Assembly: GCA_038373865.1 (NCBI GenBank)
Contig: JAXGGA010001190.1
Location: forward strand, 101,291-165,290
Direction: 5' to 3'
DNA length: 64,000 bases
Origin: Uloborus plumipes
Lineage: Eukaryota > Arthropoda > Arachnida > Araneae > Uloboridae
A model generated the notes under the pieces. The model did no database searches, was not told the DNA's origin, and saw only the letters and a list, made by a program, of their open reading frames with translations. This document shows, piece by piece, positions 56,155 through 64,000 of the stretch (position 1 is its first letter; every line of letters begins with the position of its first letter). The position numbers were made by a program, and so were the translations under genes.

Positions 56155-56561
56155 TTTTTTTTTAGTTGGGATATGTTCAAAATAGAATATTTTCTGCAGA
56201 AGAATAAGAATTATAATTGCGGGTTGGGGATCATAATTCAGGGGGCGTAAAAAATGTAAAATAAATGGGCGTAATTTGTAAATCAAAATCCTCACCTTTT
56301 TTTTGTACGAGTCAAATAATCCGCCCTCACCCCCCCCCCCCCTCTCAAGCTAATCGTATGCCTGACAGGGCTATACAATTGATTACAGCAAAAAAAATCC
56401 GAAATACACTGTAATTATTTTAACTAAAAATATGCATAATTGGTTGGATTAGAAAAAAGAATAAGAGCGCTGAGATTCATTCCAGTCTTGGTTTTGTAAA
56501 ATCATCTGCAAAAAAAAAAAGCGTAAATTTTAATTTCAAAGGAAGGATTTGTGTTTAAGTA
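56155..56561. other. Short spacer
   Basis: Non-coding, with a C run near 56328-56343. Nothing recognised. Confidence 0.5.
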
Positions 56562-57854
56562 TAGGGGAGAGTGGTAATGAATGGGCCACTTTTTGGTTTT
56601 GAATTTTTGTAATTTTTTCTAACACTTTGTTTTAACTCTAAATTGGTGTTTTAGTTACTTTACTTATCTGGCTATCTAAAAAAGTCATAAAAGTTGGATT
56701 AGCACCTGTCTATAATGAATTAGAACAGATAATAAAAATTTTGAAATTTGGCCCTTTCAACCCCACCTATGGGGTTGAATGGGCAATCGAAGGTAATGAA
56801 TGGGCCACTAAATGAATTCAATGAAAACATGTGGATTTAATCTTTTATTTGCTGAATATGACAAAATAAATGTGACACTTGACATGATGATACAAAATCA
56901 TACTGATTTAAAATTATATAAACATCAAAACTGATGCAATTAAAATAAAACTGATGCATACCAATTGTAGCAGAAAAATGACTAAATAATGAGATTGTAA
57001 GAAATAAATAACATCAAATATATATTAAAAAAATAACAGATAATACACACTATGATTTAACAAAATTTATATATTTCAAAAATAATATTAAAAATCACTT
57101 TCAAAAACTTCATCTTCATTTTCAAACTTGTCAAAATTCAAAAATTTATTTTTAAATTTACTAGACATCGGGAATAAGAAATATCTAACTTAAGTTACCA
57201 AGAAAGAAAATAAAATTGTACTGTGAGGAATATAATATGAAGGAGAGAGGGGGCTTTTTCAAGCCACGCACTGCGACCAGAGGTCTATTGTACTATAGGA
57301 ATATAATTATAGATCTGCAAATTATATTTAGAAGTTACTACAAACCTATTTTGACGACAGTAATCTTTATCTATGACAGTCAGTTGTGTTTCATATTAAT
57401 GCGAAAATCCAAAGAAAAGGAAGAAAAACAATATTTAGGTGGCCCATTCATTACCATGACATAGTGGCCCATTCAGCCCCACCTATACTTTTGGAATACA
57501 TTTAGGGCTTTTTGAGTACATTGAATTTAGATAACATCAAAATATATCTTAAGATTAGTTTATAGATATGGAAAGACTAGCTTATACATATGTATGCAGT
57601 GAAATACTTGGTACATTTTAGCTAGGAAATGTTTTACTAAAAAGGGAAAAACTTACTTTTCAGTCAGATTCTTGACCATGCCACTCTAGTTTGAAAATGG
57701 CACAGCGCAAACGAATGAAAATTGGATGAGTTTAGTAGAACAAATAGCTACATCTATTGGTGGCATCAAAAAAAAAAAAATCATGCAAATACTTTTTCAT
57801 ATTTTGTTAGTGGCCCATTCATCACCATGGCCCATTCATTACCACTCTCCCCTA
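56562..57854. mobile_element. TA-flanked element (1289 bp), GGGGAGAGTGG ends
   Basis: The element at 56564-57852 begins GGGGAGAGTGGTAATGAATG and ends with the inverse CATTCATTACCACTCTCCCC, with TA on both sides. The terminal motif AATGGGCCA / TGGCCCATTC is repeated internally (about 56778, 56802, 57441, 57468, 57810). AT-rich non-coding interior. TA target suggests the Tc1/mariner/pogo group, non-autonomous. Confidence 0.82.
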
Positions 57855-58727
57855 CTTCCTTATATTCTGCATCAACTTTTTCCAAAAGTTGCTTATAACT
57901 TGTTTTAAAGTAACTTTTAATTATTACAACACGATCATTGCATTTATGATGAGTTGGTTTAAAAAAAATTAAATACATGCATCATGCAAGGACCCCCAAC
58001 CGACTTAAACCTCTATCATTCTCACCTCGAGAACTGTTCAAGTTAGTGAACAATTTTCATGCGTTCCTGATGGCAATGCATTTTCGTATATATTTTGCCC
58101 CATTGGTACACTTGATGAAGGAACTAAAGTAGAAACCAAGTCTATGATTAACTCATATGAAAATTTTTTCAGATGTTTTCAATTTATTTATTTTTTTAAA
58201 TCACCACACTATCATTCTAGCAATCTAGTCTGTTCAATTAAAGCGTATGGCAACAAAAATAGGTACCCTCCAAAAAACAAGATTAGAAAAAATTCACATA
58301 TGTCACTACACAAAAATATGAATTACAATAAATTTTCCTGTTTTGCTCAGCACGTTTATGGCACCATTTTGAAACTATCTGACTGTCTCAAAGTGTTGGC
58401 TTATCTGGGTATTGGAATTAAAAAACCACATTAGCTGAGAAATTGAAATTGGTAGCACCTACTTTTTCAGCTACGCTTCAATTCTGTGTTGTAGTTATGG
58501 CAAAAACCGGAGTTTAACTATATTTCAGTTTTACATCCAGGGGCATTTAATTTTACCTGTCACACAGAGGACGATGATTTGTTGATTCTACTTTGACATT
58601 AAAGGGAACAAAAAATACTTTGCTGCTGGTGAGTCTGAGAAAAACAGCTTATTACTAGAGAAACCGTAGCATCGTGGCAAAGTATACGCCCGGTAGAAAT
58701 TATGCAAGGACTGCTTACATTAATTAC
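57855..58727. other. Spacer or intron upstream of the terminal exon
   Basis: Because 58743 is a splice acceptor, some of this is probably intron of the gene ending at 59338. I could not identify an upstream exon with confidence. Confidence 0.5.
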
Positions 58728-58743
58728 TCCTCTTGTTTTCCAG
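58728..58743 (+). promoter_or_regulatory. 3' splice site of the terminal exon
   Basis: Pyrimidine-rich TCCTCTTGTTTTCCAG followed by GAACC. A good acceptor for an AT-rich arthropod gene, placed 43 bases before the chosen ATG. Confidence 0.6.
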
Positions 58744-58786
58744 GAACCTTTTGTCGTTACCAATATTGTCAGAAAGATCAGAAAAA

Positions 58787-59338
58787 ATGTCTTCAACAGA
58801 CCCAGAAAAGGAGATACCGGTTTCTGAGAGTAGGGCTAATGTTTCATCACCGAAACAACATTCAACCGAGCAAATCGCCAAATCAGACAAACCCATGAAT
58901 GAATTCGTCGCCAAGAGCAACTTGATTAGAGCCAACTCAGCAAGTTTGACTCCCGAGTCACATCCTGGTTTGGAGAGAAAAGATGAGCACTTATGCAGCA
59001 AATCCAGAGATAATACATCTCAGAAAGCAACAGGACGCAAGCTACGCGGCATATTAAAATATCAGCGTCATCAGTCCAGCATTCGAAAACCCGACAAGGA
59101 TTCAGAATTATTTGAGGAGATAGTTTTATCGTCGAATGCACCTGAAATCGTCTTCAGTCCTTGTAGCATGGATGCCTCAACCCTGATGGAACGTAAAGAA
59201 ATGATCGCCGACATTCGAGCCAAGTGGCAATTTTTCCAAGTCTTTTTCGTGATGTTGCATGGCATCACGCTCAGCATCATGGTGCTTCAGTACTTTGTAT
59301 TCGATAATGATGAACTTCTAAAACGCCTCGAAAATTAG
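58787..59338 (+). CDS. Small membrane-anchored protein, last exon (183 aa), unrecognised
   Basis: Coding frame from ATG 58787 (GAAAAAATGTC, A at -3) to TAG 59336-59338. I chose this ATG because the earlier one at 58733 lies in the splice acceptor; coding could also enter from an upstream exon through 58744. Residues 1-140 are polar, Ser/Lys/Glu-rich and probably disordered. Residues 149-171 (FFQVFFVMLHGITLSIMVLQ region) form one hydrophobic segment, followed by a 12-residue acidic/basic tail, so the protein looks tail-anchored or single-pass. GRKLRGILKYQ (residues 83-93) contains GILK, which fits the SILK-type docking motif for protein phosphatase 1, and VF at 122-123 could belong to a weak RVxF-like site. 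That is inference; I do not recognise the family. Poly(A) signal at 59794. Confidence 0.65.
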   Translation: MSSTDPEKEIPVSESRANVSSPKQHSTEQIAKSDKPMNEFVAKSNLIRANSASLTPESHPGLERKDEHLCSKSRDNTSQKATGRKLRGILKYQRHQSSIRKPDKDSELFEEIVLSSNAPEIVFSPCSMDASTLMERKEMIADIRAKWQFFQVFFVMLHGITLSIMVLQYFVFDNDELLKRLEN

Positions 59339-59793
59339 CATTCTCTGTGCTCTGCAAAGGTTGGCTCCCAAATTATCTTTTATTTTTAGCATTGCTGAAA
59401 AAATGCGGGCTATCATAAATGGTTCATTGGATTTCAATTAGGAGTACTATATTGGTTTCACCTCAACTGCAAAATTGTGCTGTTTATTATTGCTGCTTGA
59501 CTATTATTTTTCTCAGACTTTTAAAATTTGGCATCAAGGTAGGATTTCATGCGTGTATAAAGGATAAAAGAAGGGGTGGGGGTTAAAAAGTTAAATAGCT
59601 GCATCAAAATATCAAAAAATAGCTTTTTTGGTGACACCGACTGCTTCAAACTGCCCAAACGTTGTTTCTGCCTAACTTAGTTTCTTCTTTACATTTATGT
59701 TTTTGTTGGGATAATGTTCTCACCATTCTTTGATTTCTTGCATAACTGAAAATGTATAAAAGTTCGGTTGTTATCTTTTGTGTTATAAAAAGC

Positions 59794-59799
59794 AATAAA
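59794..59799 (+). promoter_or_regulatory. Poly(A) signal of the terminal exon
   Basis: AATAAA, about 455 bases past the stop, in a T-rich 3' end with TTTTGGTTATTTGG just downstream. Confidence 0.6.
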
Positions 59800-60293
59800 C
59801 ATATTTGTTTTGGTTATTTGGCTCATTTATTTATTTCCAAGCAACTGAAAGAGGTTTGTAAATTCCCGCATTCTTGACAGAGTTGGGATAATTTTTTATT
59901 AATCAAATAGAGCATTTCACCTGGGTTTCTTTGTTCAAAATTGTGATATCGTTAAGTATTAAATCCTTTAAATATATTAATTGTTTTCTTAAGCTTCTCA
60001 GAGGGGGAAAATGCAGTATTTCAGCAAAAAATTTTTAGTTTGCTCAAAAGCTATAATAGATTAAATGCGGATATTATGGGAGATTCAAGCAATATGCGAA
60101 ACAGAGGTTAAAGGTCTGCATGGAATTTAAAAAAAGCAAGAATATTAAAACTACTCAAAAAGGACTCCTATTATACAGGGTTGTGTGTGAGAGTTCACCG
60201 CTTGTTGTTGTTCCACACGCTGGAGAACAACGTGTGTTTTGTGATTTTCAAGAGTTTCTGCTAGTAAGTTTTCAACACTTCAGTCTACTAATA
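59800..60293. other. Spacer
   Basis: Non-coding AT-rich DNA, nothing recognised. Confidence 0.5.
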
Positions 60294-60610
60294 CAGTGGC
60301 ACCCAACTTGAGGCCTGCGGGCCACATCCCAGGGGTGGATACAAGGGAGTGGCGATCGCCCAATCGCCCCTCCCTTGAGGAACTCACCACTGGTAAATTT
60401 TCAACACTGAAATTCAAAAAAGGCATTTTAAGGTTATCTTTGATGCTAGCAGAAGAGATGTTTGGGACTCTCTTAAAGATACGTTTCGAAATAGAAGTCC
60501 AAAACATCGGAGGACAACGTTTGTAGACCAAGATGGTAAGTAAAGGATACGTAATAAAATCACAATTGCACCTCCATTGAATCATTTCTAGATCCACCCT
60601 TGCCGCATCC
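60294..60610. mobile_element. Small hAT-like MITE (60330-60602) inside an hAT-like terminus
   Basis: The inner element at 60330-60602 begins CAGGGGTGGATA and ends TAGATCCACCCTTG. Flanks CCACATCC and CCGCATCC agree at 7 of 8 bases. It interrupts sequence beginning CAGTGGCACCCAACTTGAGG at 60294, which resembles a Charlie-type hAT terminus (GCGGGCCAC). I could not place the other end of the outer element. Confidence 0.6.
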
Positions 60611-62582
60611 TGCCAGATAATTTGATCCGCGTGACTCGTGTTTTGTTCAATGTTGCAAATCGAAAAACACGACAAGTGACAATGTCGCACATTTGGAACC
60701 CAATATTTAGACAGAAATTGGTTACAGAACATTACAACAGATACATTACAACAGAAATTGGTTTCTGAAAAATTACAAAATGCATTTTATAAAGTAAGTA
60801 TGAAACATTGATAACAACAATTATTGGTCTGTAATTTTTGTTCCTGTTCCATATTTTCCTCAGAAATGTTATTTAGATCAGAAAAAATATTTAAGAATGT
60901 TATGCTTACTTTGCTTTAATATTTAGCTTTAATATGAGGTGTGTTCTTCTGGCAGAAAAAGAGGTTGCTGTACTAGTACATATAGGAATTGATTGCCTAA
61001 AAAGCTCAGGAAACTGGGGGGTAATTTTCAAAATTTGCTTACATTTGCTGTCCGGAGGTTAAAAAGACGATTTTGAAGCATAACTTATATTTTAAATTCA
61101 ATGCGAACAATTATTTTCTGCAAGAAATACCCCAAAAAATTCTATCACTCAAAAAATTATTGAAATTTATTTATTTTTATATAAGTCTTTAAAAATGAGA
61201 ATAAAGGCAAAAACGCTAGTCCATTTCCAATTTTCGCAAGTTCAACTATTTTTTTATGTACTTAATTGTATAAAAACGTATATGCAACAAATTATTTTTA
61301 TATATTGACTATTAGTATATGATATTCATAATAAATATTGACAATACATAGTATTTTTTTTTCATTGAGAAATGTATGAATATATTTTGTCCGGCGGTTC
61401 CTGTCAAGTCCGTTACCCTAAGATTGTTTCAGCTAAAAAAGGTATTTATTGCAGTCAAAAGATGGTAACACGTATTCAGTTAACTTAACAAACTAGTGAC
61501 TTAACTATTTCGTACCATTTTGTTTTCCTGAGTAGAGAAGTATTGTTGTGGCGTTTCGCACAAGATTTCTTCCAAGTGCGTATTTTTATTCTTTGTCAAG
61601 TCTGTTACCAAAGATTTTAGCATTAATTTTTACTTTTACTTAACTTTTATCCCGAAATATTGTTTATTATACAACTCTAAGAAAATGCATATTGTTGTTC
61701 AATTTTTAAATTTAACAACCTAGCCATAATTTGACATTTTGGTTGAAATGTCAAGTCCGTCACCTATCAAATCCGTCACCATACAGTTTATGATCAATAT
61801 TTTAATAATCACAAACATCGTTTTAAGCTTCAGGGACGCAAATAATTTCAAATGAAGTTGGTGTTCTAGATGCTATGATAAAGTTTAAAAGTAAGATTTC
61901 ATATTGATTTTGTATGGTAACGGACGGCAATTTTCCTTGCAACTTAAAGTTTTACAACAGCATTTGAATACTTAATTATGCATCAAAGTGTACAACCAAT
62001 TACTTTTTCACACACCTAAAATATGTGAAAAAACATCTGTTTGTTATTTTAAAAGAAAATAGCAAGTTAAAAAAATTACTTAAAAATTCTGAAATGTAAG
62101 CATGTGGTGAAAATGACCCTGGGATCAATAACTTTGTTTGGAAGAATTTTAAAAGGTGAGGACACATATTTTAATAAAATGTGAACACTACATGTATTTT
62201 CAATTGCGAGATTGGACTAACTCTGTTACATGTATTTTATAACTTCTAATAAATTTTATGAAGCGATATATCTGACTTAACCTCTAACCACTCTTATTCA
62301 CTGCGAATTACAGAACGAGTGAAATTTCTGTCTGTTGAGAGGAATTATAATTTTAAATATAGTTAAATTAATCTGAATTATCAGGGCCAATTTTGGAAGT
62401 AAACTTGCAGCATTATTGGGTTTTACTTCAATGCTTGATAATTTAAAAAAAAAAAAAAAAAAATCTAGAAAAAAAAGGGGGGGGAGGGGGCTGAAATGAG
62501 GTAGAGCCTCCCCTAACTTTAGGGGTTAGTCAATCCGCGAATACACATGTTGCTTGCGCGTCATCATAATATATACTGAAGA
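60611..62582. other. Spacer with scattered CAAGTCCGTYACC motifs
   Basis: No gene seen. Related motifs lie at 61407, 61597, 61757 and 61775 (TCAAGTCCGTTACC and variants) and inverted at about 61914 (GGTAACGGAC). GTCCGGAGGTT/GTCCGGCGGTT lie at 61049 and 61389. This may be a decayed element without clear ends. Confidence 0.4.
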
Positions 62583-62720
62583 AAATGTAGTTTATTATCT
62601 CCTCAAAAATAACCCTGTTGTAAAAAAAAAATTCCCGACAAGAAAACCTTAAACTTTTTCCTGCAAAAAAGAACGCCTTTATTCTGCATCCCGATAAAAT
62701 TCGGCCTTAAAAAGTTATGA
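62583..62720. repeat. Diverged relative of the 55.5-kb foldback arm
   Basis: Shares ATCTCC..AAAAA, CTGTTGTAAAAAAA, AAGAAAACCTTAAA and CGGCCTTAAAAAGTTATGAT in order with 55535-55610, with an extra block between. A single arm only. Confidence 0.7.
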
Positions 62721-64000
62721 TTTGGTTTAAAAAGTGTCCGGTTATTTGCAATGTAGTTTCTGACCAGGCTGGCATTGTCTATCGTTCTCCGGGATAACAT
62801 GCTGATGTCAACAACGTTGATGTTAACTAAAGTGTTGCTAGAACTGAAGGGGGAAGAGGATAAAGGTGATATGTGACAATTTTGGAAAAACATACTTTTT
62901 ACCATGGATGAAGGTGATAAGGTAATAACTTTTTTTAAAAGCTTTTTTTGAAATTAAAAAAATTGTCACACATCACCTTTATTTACTTGTGCCTTCAAAT
63001 GTGACTGTGAGTTAACACAATTGAACACACACTAATTGGAATTTGTGTAAATCGGCGAAATTCATATGTGACATATCACCTTTATCCACTTGCCCCTTCA
63101 ACTGTGCTAAGACATTGATGGATGCTGTGTGACCTAAAGTTCGCACATGGATCCCCTAAAATATATGTTTAAAAAAACTTTAATTGTTTATACATTATTT
63201 CAGTTATTCTTTTTATCACTCTTCTCATTTTTTTTTACTGTAAGCCCGGAGGTTTTATGAATAACCAAATTTTTAAAAAACGTGTATACCTTGAATTAAT
63301 ACTGCGCTGCGTGTAGCACTATGAAATCCCTTTCTTTTTATTACTCATTTCTAATTTTACCGTATGAAGGGGGTAGTAGAGATATACACACAATACATTG
63401 CCTCCTACTGCCCCCCCCCCTGAACTACCTGCCTAAATCAAGGCCAAAAACACTTCAACGGAGAACAAAAAGTATGCCTCAGTGACCTTCTGGTCTTCGA
63501 AACCATATTTTTAACACTATTTCAAGGGCTCAATGATAAATGATCCGCCCATTAATCATATAAACTTACGAATCCCGAAAATTGAAGCTGATCCGTGTAC
63601 TCATTTCACGGAAAACAGAAACTACTGAACTTCAACAACCCTATTAATATTCTTGTGCAATGGGTTCGTTGTCATGTGATTTGAAAGAATAACTAGATTT
63701 CGAAATTTTGGTATCAAAACCTTTATGATTCAGAAAATGTCACTTATTTTTTCCTCGAAATTATTAAAAAAAAAAAAAGAAATATTGATGTTAGAGTTAT
63801 TTTACTTATTTCATATGTAATTTTGCTGAAAATATCACGCGTTCCGGTAGTCGATTAACTTTTAGATGAAGATAGAAGACAGATTAATGTAGATATGTAA
63901 GTGAACTTTAAAATATATTGAGCATAATATTGTTGCTAATCGGTCTTCATGTTTGATTCAGAAATTTGCAAATTAAGGCCCTAAAATGTAATGATAATAT
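62721..64000. other. Spacer to the window end
   Basis: A small inverted repeat around GATAAAGGTGATATGTGACA (62860-62880) has partners at about 62970 and 63065-63085. C run at 63412-63420. Otherwise AT-rich non-coding with no gene seen. Confidence 0.45.

Noticed and set aside
58144..58434. 96-codon frame upstream of the terminal exon, considered as a preceding exon
   Set aside because: No convincing donor site or composition typical of coding sequence. I could not link it to the acceptor at 58743.

Overview
This is AT-rich nuclear DNA from an arthropod, most likely an arachnid and probably a spider. The evidence is two intact 7TM chemoreceptor genes of the arthropod gustatory-receptor (GR) type, splice signals and AATAAA poly(A) signals, long gene-poor spacers, and a dense layer of hAT, Tc1/mariner/pogo-type, Helitron and SINE elements. 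The phylum-level call is firm. The order-level call is inference, because there is no ribosomal or mitochondrial marker.

Genes. Only three gene models look real. Two are single-exon GR paralogues on the + strand (26392-27588 and 44313-45539). The third is the spliced last coding exon of an unrecognised gene encoding a 183-residue protein with a C-terminal membrane anchor (58744-59338). All other open frames either lie in transposon debris (a Tc1-like transposase at 18 kb, a Tc3-like one at 29-31 kb, two transposase-like families at 5-7 kb and 50-51 kb, a Helitron protein N-terminus at 31.7 kb) or are chance frames.

Layout. 1-3840: spacer with one hAT MITE. 3845-9559: a 5.7-kb palindromic transposon whose right arm carries two Helitrons 4 bp apart and whose left arm carries a 298-bp MITE. 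9650-15692: a 2.2-kb hAT-like element, a 0.95-kb direct repeat pair interrupted by a foldback, and a CATCGA-rich hAT. 15.75-20.3 kb: a dispersed repeat, an hAT MITE, a TA-flanked element holding a Tc1 copy, and a foldback. 21538-24076: a 2.5-kb hAT whose inverted partner is at 45946-48045; both GR genes lie between the two. 29-36 kb: a broken Tc3-like element, a Helitron nested in a Helitron, and a dispersed repeat with a tandem array. 36.6-42.7 kb: a repeat pair, a Tigger-like element, nested hATs, a SINE and a small TA MITE. 49-58 kb: hATs, a 2.3-kb element with subterminal repeat arrays and a decayed transposase-like gene, a second 298-bp MITE copy and a 1.3-kb TA-flanked element. 58.7-64 kb: the terminal exon, then spacer.

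The strongest results are structural. Several insertions can be dated and bounded precisely because the window also holds the uninserted paralogous site: three Helitrons, two hATs and one MITE. I see no convincing new biochemical system. The best candidates for undescribed biology are the two unfamiliar transposase-like families and the palindromic element with different internal deletions in each arm.
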